The notes: generated from the sequence alone by a model not told the origin. 19,547 bases of DNA from Krumholzibacterium sp965370495 (GCA_965370495.1 CBDUUV010000043.1:1-19547), one strand, 5' to 3'. Positions 1 through 8,250 are shown, numbered from the stretch's first letter. Numbers and translations: made by a program.

Positions 1-1
1 C

Positions 2-889
2 CATTATCCTACCGATTCCTTTCTTCTGTGGGACAGCTACCGTGTCCTTGTGCGTAATCTGCGGCGTATCAGGGAGGAACATCCCGGTCTGGACCTGAGA
101 TACCGTTTTCACGACCGCAGGGTCAAGAGGCTTTACAGTTTTATCAGCCGCAACGCTTCCAGCAGGAAAAAGAATAAGAAGCGCAAAGTCAAGAGCACAT
201 ACCGGGAGCTGCTCGAAGCTGTCGGGAGGGTCGTGGGGATATCGAGCGAGGTCGTATGTCTTCTTCCCGGATCTGATCCTTACGGAGAGGATCTGAAGCA
301 TTATCTCCCTCTTGCCCTGCGTGTGATGGATCAGGCGCGGCGGCGCATCTTCGATGGCGAGAAGCTATCGGCCACCGAGAAGCTCTACAGCATCTTCGAA
401 GAACACACGGAGCTGATCAAACGCGGCAAGGCCGGCAAAGCGATCGAGTTCGGGCACAAGATACTCCTGGGACAGACAGGAGAGAAGTATATCAGCCAAT
501 ATCTGGTCATGCCGAATAGAAGAGAAGATATAGATCTGATCGATGAGTTGATCGAGACTCATGAAGAGACGTTCGGAGCGAAGCCGGAGGTGCTGGCAGC
601 AGACAAGGGGTTCTATGAGAGCATGGAAAAGCTCACCGAGCTTGAGGAAGATATAGATGTCGTTTCCATCTGCAAGAAGGGCCGCAGAAATCGGGAAGAA
701 CAGGAGCGGGAAACAGGTGAACTGTTCAAGAATGCCCAGAGGTTCAGGGCAGGGATCGAGGGGACGATCTCGGTCTTAAAACGTGCCTTTAATCTCTTTC
801 GGTGTCTTTTCAGGAGATTTAAGAATTACGCGGCCAGTGTCGGCTGTGCGGTCTTCTGCCACAACCTTGTTCTGCTCACGAGGTTGTAG
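2..889 (+). CDS. ISNCY-family IS transposase, 5' end cut by window edge
   Basis: DDE transposase of an insertion sequence. The frame is open from base 2, so the gene starts outside the window and about a third of the N-terminus, including the first catalytic Asp, is not visible. The first residues (HYPTDSFLLWDSYRVL) match the segment that follows the first catalytic Asp in ISNCY transposases. Further on, LAADKGFY carries the second acidic residue and GIEGTISVLKR the catalytic Glu near the C-terminus. A basic stretch (SRKKNKKRKVK) lies in between. The reading frame is uninterrupted up to its TAG, so the copy may be intact outside the window. The GTG at position 50 is not the true start because the family motif continues upstream. 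Family assignment rests on motif recognition only. Confidence 0.8.
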   Translation, partial: HYPTDSFLLWDSYRVLVRNLRRIREEHPGLDLRYRFHDRRVKRLYSFISRNASSRKKNKKRKVKSTYRELLEAVGRVVGISSEVVCLLPGSDPYGEDLKHYLPLALRVMDQARRRIFDGEKLSATEKLYSIFEEHTELIKRGKAGKAIEFGHKILLGQTGEKYISQYLVMPNRREDIDLIDELIETHEETFGAKPEVLAADKGFYESMEKLTELEEDIDVVSICKKGRRNREEQERETGELFKNAQRFRAGIEGTISVLKRAFNLFRCLFRRFKNYAASVGCAVFCHNLVLLTRL

Positions 890-1213
890 CCGAAACGAGG
901 CTGTAAAAACAAAAAATATGATTACTGTGGACAGGTGTCTCCGAAAAATGGTATTGTCGAGAAACGAAGGCCCGAAAGAAGAACATGTTCCGGTGTTTCT
1001 GTATTGAGCTTTATATATCAAGAAACGGAAGGCGCGAATACTCGGTTTTTGGCCTTTCCGCAACAGGAACTAGGTAAGGGTCACGAAGGTAAAGTATCTC
1101 CTAGTTTTTGGGTTCAGTTGTTTAAAAGAATCGACATACACTAAGGAACTTAGGGCGGGGCATGTAGCGATGTTGCGATCAATGGCGTAGAAATACGAGC
1201 GGGGGTTGGCACA
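890..1213. other. non-coding stretch after the IS transposase
   Basis: No gene is supported here. It probably contains the right end of the insertion sequence, but I cannot define the terminal repeat. Visible structure: an inverted repeat GTTTCT (995-1000)/AGAAAC (1021-1026). A second inverted repeat, AACTAGG (1068-1074)/CCTAGTT (1100-1106), runs directly into a T tract and could be a weak terminator. An imperfect direct repeat, GAAACG-AAGGCcCGAA (961-976) against GAAACGgAAGGCgCGAA (1022-1038), is also present. No convincing promoter for the following gene was found. Confidence 0.4.
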
Positions 1214-2677
1214 ATGTGGCGCAGTACAGTCCGTATGTGGGGCGGCATTTTCATCATAGTCTCGATGCTGTCTTTTCTTGCTAGCATCATCAGTCCGGAT
1301 TTCGTCTCAAGCCACCTGAGCGAGGACCACTCGCTGAAACCGGGGACACTGCTGGTCATCCAGAACGCCCGAAGGCCCGCCCTGATCTTCGGCATCCTCA
1401 CCGCGGTCGCAGCTCTCCCGCTCCTCATCAGGCCGCGCCTCGCGAGATTTGAGAAGGAACTTGTGATATATATCGTCATCCTCGCCGCGGTCCTGTTTTT
1501 CCTGGTTCTCGGGAATCCGACACAGGACGATTATCTCGTCACGAGCTATATCTCGCGGCTGAGCATCGAGCACTGGAACATCTACGAGTATGTGCTGCTC
1601 GATAGCGAGCTGCCGGCGGAGTATGCCTGCTACCCTCCGTGCTACTATATAATACAAGCATTCTGGTTGTCGCTGATGGGCAAGATCGGTCTTGTCGATC
1701 TCGCATCATGGACCGAGCCGGCCTACAGCTTCCGCACCGCATTCTTCGGGAAGGTGCCAATTCTCATCGCGATCTTTCTCACCGCCCTCTTTTTATGGAA
1801 ACTCCTCCCTTCGTCGAAGAGGGCGCTTGGGCTTGGGCTCTTTTTATTCTCCCCGGCACTGATCGAATCGGTGGTGCTCCAGGGACAATTCGATGTGATC
1901 CTCGGATGTTTGGTGATAGCGGGGCTGCTAGTCTCCAGAAAGGCACTGCTGCAGAACTCATTCAATACCGCGCAATCACTCGCAGCGGTTTTACTGGTCG
2001 GACTCTCCGGGTGCTTCAAGCACTACGGGCTGTTGCTGGTTCCGGTATTCGCAATATCACTCGCGAGGAAAAACCTGCTGCGCGTCCTCGTCCTGGCAGC
2101 CTCCGGCTTTCTTCCGTTTGTTCTTTCGTTCGTGCCATACGCGCTCGGAAGCCGCATGGGAGCCGGACTCGTTTCGGAAATACTCTCGTCCGCACCATCC
2201 GGCCGTCTTCTCGACATGAAGATCATCAGTCAAACAAACAGCATCCCCGTTTTTCTCCTCGGGTATTTCCTGCTTCTTTTCTTTCTTTTCGAGTCACGGC
2301 AGCGGGATGATTTCAAATCGCTTCACATCGCCTCCTGGGCGGTGATGAGCTGGTTCTTCGTGACAGTCTATTTCCATCCACAGTGGTTCGTATGGCTGTG
2401 CCCCGTGGCGGTAATCGGCGCGGTATGCAGCAGGCGATTTCTCGTGTGGTATATCTTTCAGATGATCCTCTTCTCCGCCTATACGCTGAAGTGGTGCAAC
2501 GTCGTCAATAAGGCGCTGAACCAGTACACGGCGGGACTCATACCATGCCTTCGCACGCTGCCCAATTACGATATCATCAGTGCCGTGCTTATCGCGCTTT
2601 TCGCCTCCGTCACGCTCTATATACCAATCGCCTTCTACCGGTCACACCGAATCGAATCGCTGCGGAAGGGATTGTAA
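1214..2677 (+). CDS. polytopic membrane glycosyltransferase, GT-C fold (GT39/GT87-like)
   Basis: A 487-residue integral membrane protein with roughly a dozen hydrophobic segments spread from residue 10 to the C-terminus. In GT-C enzymes an acidic motif in the first periplasmic loop binds a polyprenyl-phosphate sugar donor. Here QDDY at 104-107 follows the second hydrophobic block. YPPCYY at 140-145 matches the YPPxYY-type motif of GT39/GT87 members, and QGQFD at 223-227 matches the G(Q/H)xD motif of dolichyl/polyprenyl-P-sugar mannosyltransferases. The likely role is transfer of a lipid-linked sugar to an envelope glycan or protein. Donor and acceptor are unknown. It is isolated between IS remnants, with only a weak G-rich RBS before ATG 1214. 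It appears GC-richer than the sugar operon at 4265-7920, so the two were probably acquired separately. Confidence 0.65.
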   Translation: MWRSTVRMWGGIFIIVSMLSFLASIISPDFVSSHLSEDHSLKPGTLLVIQNARRPALIFGILTAVAALPLLIRPRLARFEKELVIYIVILAAVLFFLVLGNPTQDDYLVTSYISRLSIEHWNIYEYVLLDSELPAEYACYPPCYYIIQAFWLSLMGKIGLVDLASWTEPAYSFRTAFFGKVPILIAIFLTALFLWKLLPSSKRALGLGLFLFSPALIESVVLQGQFDVILGCLVIAGLLVSRKALLQNSFNTAQSLAAVLLVGLSGCFKHYGLLLVPVFAISLARKNLLRVLVLAASGFLPFVLSFVPYALGSRMGAGLVSEILSSAPSGRLLDMKIISQTNSIPVFLLGYFLLLFFLFESRQRDDFKSLHIASWAVMSWFFVTVYFHPQWFVWLCPVAVIGAVCSRRFLVWYIFQMILFSAYTLKWCNVVNKALNQYTAGLIPCLRTLPNYDIISAVLIALFASVTLYIPIAFYRSHRIESLRKGL

Positions 2678-3297
2678 AATTGCATCTTTGGTGGACTATC
2701 CCTCCCCGATTATAAGCTGAACTACGTAAATACTCTCAGTATCTTAAGTCTCATTTTAAGTATAACCAGCATTTTGGAGTGGTAGGGTCGAGGACTGGCG
2801 CGGTGCTCCTTAGGCGTGGCCTATCTGTTTTCTACCCGTTTCCTCCGGGAGTGTCTCACTAGCCATTCCGTAAGCTCGTTTCCAGCTGTCTCTTCTGAAA
2901 ATTATGCCCCACTGCAATCCTTGTACTTCCTCAATATCGAGAGAAATCAGGTCTCAATACTGGTGCCCCCCTGCTGCCCCCACCACATCCTGCTCCATAA
3001 TCCCCAGTTCGATTATGCCCTAACAATTTGAATTGTTTGATAGAAGCCGGCTTGCATGTGATTATTTGCGCTTGAGGTCACTTGTGTGCGTTATTTCCAG
3101 GGAATAACCAAGTCCAATAGTAACAGCACGGACGACATTTTCAGGAAGGACAGGGGATGCATCGGAATCCGGAACTACTGAATGTTCCTCGTAACATGAT
3201 AACGTACAGTATCTTTCGCACATTTGATTGAGAGGTGACCCTCGATCTGGTTTAATAACGGTTGACCAAAACCAATAACCGGATAAGGAGGGCCACC
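2678..3297. other. 620-nt region with no recognisable gene; upstream flank of IS256 fragment
   Basis: No open frame here has a credible start, RBS and family motif. A + strand frame at 2816-3031 is low-complexity in character and unsupported. A start-less minus-strand frame (about 2954 down to 2810) was not recognised. There is a perfect palindrome AACAATT-TG-AATTGTT at 3022-3037. The right end (from about 3228) is the promoter and leader of the truncated IS256 transposase, so part of this stretch is probably IS sequence. Its left terminal repeat could not be located. Confidence 0.4.
3228..3256 (+). promoter_or_regulatory. sigma70-type promoter of IS256 transposase remnant
   Basis: TTGAGA (3228-3233), a 17-nt spacer and TTTAAT (3251-3256) lie about 40 nt upstream of the ATG at 3298. 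That ATG is preceded by a full AAGGAGG (3285-3291). The expression signals survive although the coding region is truncated. Confidence 0.4.
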
Positions 3298-3750
3298 ATG
3301 AGTGATGATAGCAAAAAGCTGGATAATGTCATCAGTATAAATCAGGATCAGGTAAAAGATCACCTCGGGGAGATCGTGAGAAGCACGGTAGAAGAGACGC
3401 TCAACGGGCTTCTGGATGCAGAAGCCGACCGCCTGTGCAAAGCCAGGAAGTACGAGAGGACAAGCGAAAGAGAGGACACCAGAGCTGGAAGTTATAACCG
3501 TAATCTGGAGACCAAGGCCGGCAAAGTGTCGCTGAAGGTTCCGAAGCTAAGGTCCCTTCCCTTTGAGACGGCGATAATCGAGAGATACAGACGGCGGGAA
3601 AGCTCAGTAGAAGAAGCGCTGGTGGAGATGTATCTGGCCGGAGTATCGGTGAGAAGAGTCGAGGATATCACGCAGGCTCTCTGGGGCACTCGGGTAAGCC
3701 CGAGCACAGTGAGCAATATGAACAAGAAGATCTACAAGCATGTAGTGTAA
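3298..3750 (+). pseudogene. IS256-family (mutator-type) transposase, N-terminal fragment
   Basis: The 150 residues match the N-terminal part of IS256-family transposases. They include the helix-rich start, the segment GSYNRNLETKAGKVSLKVPKLR, written here in part as AGSYNR...VSLKVPKLR, then ERYRRRESSVEEAL and the turn VRRVEDITQALWG...SPSTVSNMNKKIY. Intact members continue for about 250 more residues carrying the DDE catalytic triad. Here the homology ends at KIYKHVV and a TAA follows, so no catalytic residue remains. The start is ATG 3298 with RBS AAGGAGG six bases upstream. The break at about 3740 abuts a tyrosine-recombinase fragment, which indicates a deletion or recombination junction. A short protein could still be made; whether it binds DNA is unknown. 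Confidence 0.8.
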
Positions 3751-3775
3751 TTCAATCCAACTTTTGAGACATTAA

Positions 3776-4021
3776 TTCAGAAGCAGGGGGAGTTGGTCCC
3801 CGCATGATCTTCGAAGGACGGCCGCGTCCGGGCTTGCATCCATCGGCATTGAACGCCTCATTGTTTCAAAGATCCTGAACCATCGAGATCGCGCAGTCAC
3901 AGGAATTTACGATCGCTATGCCTACGAGAAAGAAAAGCGACAGGCGCTAGAAGCGTGGGCACAGAAGATCGTCGAAATAGCAGAAGGTCGGAAGGGAATT
4001 GTTATTCCGTTGGTCAAGTAG
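3776..4021 (+). pseudogene. tyrosine recombinase (phage-type integrase), C-terminal fragment
   Basis: This frame has no start codon. It translates to the last part of an integrase catalytic domain. HDLRRTAASGLASIG (from 3803) carries the conserved His-x-x-Arg of box II. KILNHRD contains the next conserved His, and IYDRYAYEKEKRQALEAW contains the nucleophile Tyr region and the C-terminal helix typical of phage-type integrases. It ends in TAG at 4019-4021. Everything upstream of box II, including the first catalytic Arg, is missing, with a stop at 3773-3775 immediately before. It is dead as an enzyme and marks a former integrated element. Confidence 0.75.
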
Positions 4022-4175
4022 ATGCGCCCGACAAATTCATGACTCGTACAATATTCCTCTGAGTAACTGAAATAATATATCACTAAAAATTGGTTTAGTA
4101 TGTAGGAATGGAAATCGAGATCCATTTATGCATTTTTCTTCAAGATTTTTCAAAAACTCTTCACGTGCTATCCCA

Positions 4176-4204
4176 TTGACAGGAAAAGAAGCCGCAATTA
4201 TAAT
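4176..4204 (+). promoter_or_regulatory. perfect-consensus sigma70 promoter of the sugar operon
   Basis: TTGACA (4176-4181), exactly 17 nt, then TATAAT (4199-4204). Both hexamers match the consensus in all six positions. Transcription would begin near 4211 and leave a leader of about 54 nt before the GTG at 4265. The only competing feature, a 57-codon minus-strand frame at 4037-4210, lacks a start codon. Confidence 0.75.
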
Positions 4205-4264
4205 CTGATCCGATCATTACATGAAGCCTTATTGAATCGAAGTTGTGCAAGAGGTTGAAAAAGA

Positions 4265-5143
4265 GTGAAATTGCTGGTGTTTGGCGCTGACGGATTTATT
4301 GGAAGCCGCTTTGTCGGGATGTTTCCCGATAAATACCGGATCATTCCTGTGGAGGACTATATCGATAAGGAGTTTTTTGATCTGACTATCTATGATAATA
4401 TGTTGATGGTTCTGGATAAATACAGGCCTGAGGCTGTACTCAACCTGGCGGGTAAATCCTACCATACAGCCAGCGATACCGCTGATATCTATGAAAGTAA
4501 CATACTTATACAGTTGAACCTGAACGAAGCAGTCGAAGAGTTGGGGCTGCGGCCCAGAATCGTTTTTTGCAGTTCCAGTTCGGTATATAGAAGCTCGATG
4601 GATCCGGTTGATGAGCGTTCCACATGCCTGCCCATGAATGCTTATGCCAGATCCAAATACATACAGGAAAGAGTCAGTCTGAGTTATCATCCGAACCAAC
4701 AGGTGATAATCGCGCGATTATTCAATGTGATCGGCCCCGGTCAAAGCAAGGAGTACTTTATCCCGGCGGTTATCGGACGTATGATCGATTATAAAAATGG
4801 GAAAACAGCAGCAGTACAGTTAAAAACCCTGAACGCGACGAGGGATTTTATATTTATCGACGATGTATGCGCTGCAATCAGTACGCTTGTTGATGGGGGA
4901 TGTGGTGGGGAAACCTATAATGTTTGTTGCGGCAGGGGGGTGCCTCTCGAGGAAATACTTGAATTATTGAAAGAAATACTGGGAATATCAGAATTGGCAC
5001 TGGAAGTGCAGGAAGATCACGTAAAGGAAGGGATCGATTACCAGGCCGGATCGAACCGGAAAATGCTCGATCTTGGATGGTCGCCGTCTTATGACATAGA
5101 AAAATCACTGAAAGAAATAATCAGGGTGGAATATGGGAAATGA
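4265..5143 (+). CDS. NDP-sugar SDR, RMD-like 4-keto-6-deoxyhexose reductase/epimerase
   Basis: Extended short-chain dehydrogenase of 292 residues acting on a nucleotide sugar in the cytoplasm. The Rossmann motif is GADGFIG (G7, G10, G13). The Ser cluster SSSSVY lies around 103-108, with the catalytic pair Y127-x3-K131 in YARSK. ARLFNVIGPGQS and ATRDFIFIDDV resemble GDP-4-keto-6-deoxy-mannose reductases (RMD family), but exact substrate and stereochemistry cannot be read from the sequence. The start is GTG 4265, with AGAGG about 10 nt upstream and no in-frame alternative seen. It is the first gene of the operon and overlaps the next by 11 nt. Paired with the following 4,6-dehydratase, it probably performs the second step in making a deoxysugar donor. 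Confidence 0.75.
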   Translation: MKLLVFGADGFIGSRFVGMFPDKYRIIPVEDYIDKEFFDLTIYDNMLMVLDKYRPEAVLNLAGKSYHTASDTADIYESNILIQLNLNEAVEELGLRPRIVFCSSSSVYRSSMDPVDERSTCLPMNAYARSKYIQERVSLSYHPNQQVIIARLFNVIGPGQSKEYFIPAVIGRMIDYKNGKTAAVQLKTLNATRDFIFIDDVCAAISTLVDGGCGGETYNVCCGRGVPLEEILELLKEILGISELALEVQEDHVKEGIDYQAGSNRKMLDLGWSPSYDIEKSLKEIIRVEYGK

Positions 5144-6125
5144 TCTGACAAACAAAAGTGTTCTGGTGACAGGAGCAGGCGGTTTTATCGGCAGCCATTT
5201 ACTCGAAACCCTCGTCAGGCAAGGGTGCAAAACAAAAGCGTTGTTACATTACAACTCGACCGGGAACATGGCTAATTTGAATCATGTCGAAAAAGATGTT
5301 CTGTCCGAAGCAGAGATTGTTTTTGGAGATATTCAGGACGGGTATTTTTGCGATAAATTAACCCAGGGTGTTGAAATAGTATTTCACCTGGCTGCCCTGA
5401 TAGGAATCCCCTATTCGTATGTAGCTCCGTCAAGTTATATCCAGACCAATGTTACGGGAACTGTCAACCTGTTGAATGCGTGCCTGAAAAACAATGTTGA
5501 GCAGTTTCTGCACACATCGACCAGTGAGGTATATGGTACAGCGCTGTATAAACCGATCGACGAGAAACATCCATTACAGGGACAGTCGCCTTATTCCGCT
5601 TCGAAGATAGGGGCGGACAAACTGGTCGAAAGCTACTGCAGGTCATTCGATTTGAATGCGGTAACCATCAGGCCTTTTAATACATTCGGGCCCCGTCAAT
5701 CGCTCAGAGCGATAATACCGACAATCGTGACCCAGGCGCTCAATTCAAATGAAGTCCGTGTCGGCTCGACTCATCCCAGGAGAGATCTCACCTTTGTGCT
5801 TGATAATGTGAATGCATACCTGGCGGCGGCCGGCCGATCCAATCTGGGCTCAGAGACGATAAACATCGGAACGGGAAAGTCGTATTCCATTAAAGATATG
5901 ATTGACGTGGTTTCAAAAATCCTTGATAGAGAATTGATAGTGGTAGAAGAGAAAGAAAGAATACGTCCCGAAAAAAGTGAAGTGCTGGAGCTGGTATGCG
6001 ACAATTCAAAGGCGAGGGAGCTGTTGGACTGGTCTCCGGATTATACTCTGGAAGAAGGATTGAGAGAGGTGATCGGGTTTTTCAGGTCAATTCATGTTGA
6101 AGATTCGAGCACTTATCATATATAA
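5133..6125 (+). CDS. NAD-dependent nucleotide-sugar 4,6-dehydratase, LegB-like SDR
   Basis: Extended SDR of 330 residues. It has NAD-binding GAGGFIG (G14, G17, G20), the active-site segment TSTSEVYG (128-135) and Y154-x3-K158 in YSASK. IRPFNTFGPRQS follows, then the HPRRDLTFV segment. The run from IPYSYVAPSSY through PIDEKHPLQGQSPYSASKIGAD is typical of the LegB/GDP-mannose dehydratase branch. In that branch Ser replaces the Asp of the RmlB TDE triad while Glu132 is kept. The expected reaction is oxidation at C4 and loss of water across C5-C6 of an NDP-hexose to give the 4-keto-6-deoxy intermediate used by the preceding reductase. ATG 5133 lies inside the end of the upstream gene, consistent with translational coupling. 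A plain 4-epimerase is the main alternative. Confidence 0.75.
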   Translation: MGNDLTNKSVLVTGAGGFIGSHLLETLVRQGCKTKALLHYNSTGNMANLNHVEKDVLSEAEIVFGDIQDGYFCDKLTQGVEIVFHLAALIGIPYSYVAPSSYIQTNVTGTVNLLNACLKNNVEQFLHTSTSEVYGTALYKPIDEKHPLQGQSPYSASKIGADKLVESYCRSFDLNAVTIRPFNTFGPRQSLRAIIPTIVTQALNSNEVRVGSTHPRRDLTFVLDNVNAYLAAAGRSNLGSETINIGTGKSYSIKDMIDVVSKILDRELIVVEEKERIRPEKSEVLELVCDNSKARELLDWSPDYTLEEGLREVIGFFRSIHVEDSSTYHI

Positions 6126-6134
6126 GGAGAATCT

Positions 6135-6818
6135 GTGCAAGCAGTTATTCTGGCAGGTGGAAAAGGAAGACGGTTAAGGCCATATACGACCATTTTGCCC
6201 AAACCGATGATGCCTATCGGCGAGAAGCCGATTCTCGGGATCATTATAGACAAGCTGGCGAAAAGTGGTATCAACAAAATTGTGATAACAGTTGGTTACC
6301 TGGCGGGCATCATCAAGGCTTACTTTGGAAATGGCGAAAAATATGGCGTCGAAATCGAGTATTTTATCGAGGCAGAACCTCTCGGCACGGCGGGGTGTCT
6401 TTCCCTGATAGAGAACCTGGATGAAGAATTCATTGTAACCAATGGAGATATCCTGTCAGACCTGAATTTCAATGAATTGGTTGAATGCCACCGAAAGAGC
6501 GGAAAAAAGGTCACTATATGTTCGTATAAGAAAGAAGTGCCGATATCTTTAGGCGTGCTGGAGCTGGATGGAAATACCGTCAGTGATTATATCGAAAAAC
6601 CGACTTATGAATTCAACGTAAGTACCGGCATATATGTTTTGAACAGGAGTGTAGTCGACAATATACCGAAGAATCAATATTTCGATTTTCCTACCCTTAT
6701 CAAAAAGCTTATCTCATTGAACGAGCCGATCAATGTCTATAAGTTTGAAGGAGAATGGTTCGATATCGGCAGGGAAGAAGACTACAAAATCGTTCTGGAA
6801 AAGTTTTTTGATGAATAA
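6135..6818 (+). CDS. sugar-1-phosphate nucleotidyltransferase
   Basis: Cytoplasmic NTP-transferase of 227 residues that would activate a sugar phosphate to an NDP-sugar for the neighbouring SDRs. The N-terminal signature LAGGKGRRLRPYT (G8, G9, G11, R13) is followed by K23 in LPKPMMPIG. NGD (103-105) supplies the metal-binding Asp, and EGEWFDIGREEDY closes the fold. The protein stops after the catalytic domain, with no left-handed beta-helix or phosphomannose-isomerase domain. It therefore resembles the short RmlA/GDP-mannose pyrophosphorylase-like forms found in sugar clusters. The nucleotide is not predictable. The start is GTG 6135, with AAGGAGA (6124-6130) overlapping the upstream stop. 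The end overlaps the next start by 8 nt. Confidence 0.8.
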   Translation: MQAVILAGGKGRRLRPYTTILPKPMMPIGEKPILGIIIDKLAKSGINKIVITVGYLAGIIKAYFGNGEKYGVEIEYFIEAEPLGTAGCLSLIENLDEEFIVTNGDILSDLNFNELVECHRKSGKKVTICSYKKEVPISLGVLELDGNTVSDYIEKPTYEFNVSTGIYVLNRSVVDNIPKNQYFDFPTLIKKLISLNEPINVYKFEGEWFDIGREEDYKIVLEKFFDE

Positions 6819-7920
6819 AAAGATCAGGATTCTGCATATCACCAGTTCCTTCGTCAGGGGGGGCGTCGAGTCTTACCTGCTCAATTTTCTGAAGCATGCC
6901 GACTTTGACAGATTCGAGCATTATATTTTCGTGGGAAGAGACGATGGCCCGCTCAAAAAGGAATACCACGAATTGCCCGTTAAAATAGTGACTTTGAAAT
7001 GTTCTCCCAAACGCTTCTTTTACAGTCTTCCTTTCGGCTGGTTCTTCTGCCTGAAAAATCGCATTAATATCATTCACGGGCATAATTACTGGTTTTACCG
7101 ATATGCCTATTTCCTTTCGCTGCTGACCGGGGTTCCGTTGTTCACGTCAAATTATGGCCTGGGACTGTGGAAAAGGAAAAGGCAGCTGAAGCTGGAGTCT
7201 GTCATTTTCAGAAAAGCCAGGATTAACACGGCGATTTCAAAAACTATACTGGAAAAGGAAAAATCCCTGGTTGATTGTACAGGGCACGATCAGGATAAAT
7301 TCAAGTTGATATATCCGATCATCGATGATGAACCCATGAAAAAGCTGTCTTCGTATGACAAGGTGGAAATCAAAAGGAAATTCAGGGTTGATAACGATAA
7401 GCCGGTCTTTACAATCATTGGAAGGATAGACAGGCTCAAGGGGCACCGTATAGCCATTGACGCGATGGAAATCATCAATCGAAACGCTTTAAAAGCTAAC
7501 CTGTTTATTGTGGGCGCGAATGATGACCCGTCCATTCTGCGCGAAGAAGACCTGGAGAAAGAACACATAAAATATTTCGATTATTATGAGGAAATAGAGG
7601 AAATATGGACGGTAACAGATGTTTTTCTGATACCATCTCTTTCTGAAGGAACACCCCTGGTACTGGTAGAATATTTTGCTCTGGGAAAGCCTGTCATTGC
7701 CAGTGATATAAGCGGGAATATGGAACTGATAGAGGATAACCGGAATGGTTTCCTGTTTAAAACGGGTGATGTAAATGACCTGGTGAAAAAAATCGAAAAT
7801 GTTATCGAAAACAGCAATATCCGTGACATCGAGACGAACGCCAAAAAATTCTATCGACAGAATCTTTCCCCTGAAAAGTTTGTTCTGAAGATTGAAAGCT
7901 ACTACAGCGATTATTTCTGA
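6811..7920 (+). CDS. glycosyltransferase family 4 (GT-B fold)
   Basis: A 369-residue cytoplasmic or membrane-associated glycosyltransferase, probably adding a sugar to a lipid-linked surface glycan. The N-terminal half has the glycine-rich acceptor loop RGGVESY (16-22). The C-terminal donor domain has IIGRIDRLKGH (202-212) and the family E-x7-E motif, E279-GTPLVLV-E287, followed by GKPVIASDISGN. I chose ATG 6811 over an in-frame upstream codon because homology starts at KIRILHITSSF. It also gives the tight ATGAATAA overlap with the preceding gene. It is the last gene of the operon. An imperfect hairpin at 7922-7940 follows but has no T tract. Confidence 0.85.
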   Translation: MNKKIRILHITSSFVRGGVESYLLNFLKHADFDRFEHYIFVGRDDGPLKKEYHELPVKIVTLKCSPKRFFYSLPFGWFFCLKNRINIIHGHNYWFYRYAYFLSLLTGVPLFTSNYGLGLWKRKRQLKLESVIFRKARINTAISKTILEKEKSLVDCTGHDQDKFKLIYPIIDDEPMKKLSSYDKVEIKRKFRVDNDKPVFTIIGRIDRLKGHRIAIDAMEIINRNALKANLFIVGANDDPSILREEDLEKEHIKYFDYYEEIEEIWTVTDVFLIPSLSEGTPLVLVEYFALGKPVIASDISGNMELIEDNRNGFLFKTGDVNDLVKKIENVIENSNIRDIETNAKKFYRQNLSPEKFVLKIESYYSDYF

Positions 7921-7967
7921 TCCTAAACCCGTGGTTCAGGAAGAGAAGGTTGCTGTTTTCAATTCTG

Positions 7968-7996
7968 TTGACAGGAGAGGATCAACTTTTTATACT
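7968..7996 (+). promoter_or_regulatory. strong sigma70 promoter for tRNA-Ser pair
   Basis: TTGACA (7968-7973), a 17-nt spacer and TATACT (7991-7996) lie 47 nt before the first tRNA. Predicted transcription begins near 8003. The leader contains CCCTCC (8007-8012) and a G run (8025-8031) that could pair, followed by T7. This may be a processing or attenuation hairpin, or chance. Confidence 0.75.
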
Positions 7997-8043
7997 AACG
8001 CGAGTGCCCTCCTCTGTGCGTAAAGGGGGGGTAGTTTTTTTCT

Positions 8044-8130
8044 GGAGGGCTAGTCCTAATTGGTAAGGCAGCGGATTTGAAATTCGCCGGGCGCAAGCCC
8101 TTGGGGGTTCGAGTCCCTCGCCCTCCGCCA
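8044..8130 (+). tRNA. tRNA-Ser(UGA)
   Basis: Acceptor GGAGGGC (8044-8050) pairs with GCCCTCC, followed by G73 and an encoded CCA. Anticodon arm GCGGA-TTTGAAA-TTCGC gives anticodon UGA. The long variable arm GGGC-GCAA-GCCC marks a class II tRNA. The T arm is GGGGG-TTCGAGT-CCCTC. The D arm (GTCC-TAATTGGTAA-GGC) appears to carry one extra base compared with the GCC/GGC stem expected, so it may contain a bulge. It shares a transcript with the next tRNA. Confidence 0.9.
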
Positions 8131-8149
8131 GAAATTATTGATCATAAGC

Positions 8150-8243
<94 letters not shown>

Positions 8244-8250
8244 TATTTTA

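Noticed and set aside
1639..2310. 223-codon + strand frame inside the GT-C gene
   Set aside because: Arg/Pro/Gly-rich out-of-frame translation of a hydrophobic gene, without RBS or motif.
2816..3031. 71-codon + strand frame in the 620-nt gap
   Set aside because: No RBS, no recognised motif, composition not protein-like.
3022..3037. Palindrome AACAATT-TG-AATTGTT as an operator
   Set aside because: No adjacent promoter or gene to regulate; kept only as a noted structure.
4037..4210. 57-codon minus-strand frame (DQIIIAASFPVNG...)
   Set aside because: No start codon, in-frame stops just upstream, no recognised family, and it overlaps the perfect sigma70 promoter of the sugar operon.
7922..7940. 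Hairpin CCTAAACC-CGT-GGTTCAGG after the sugar operon
   Set aside because: One mismatch, a three-base loop and no T tract; not enough to call a terminator.
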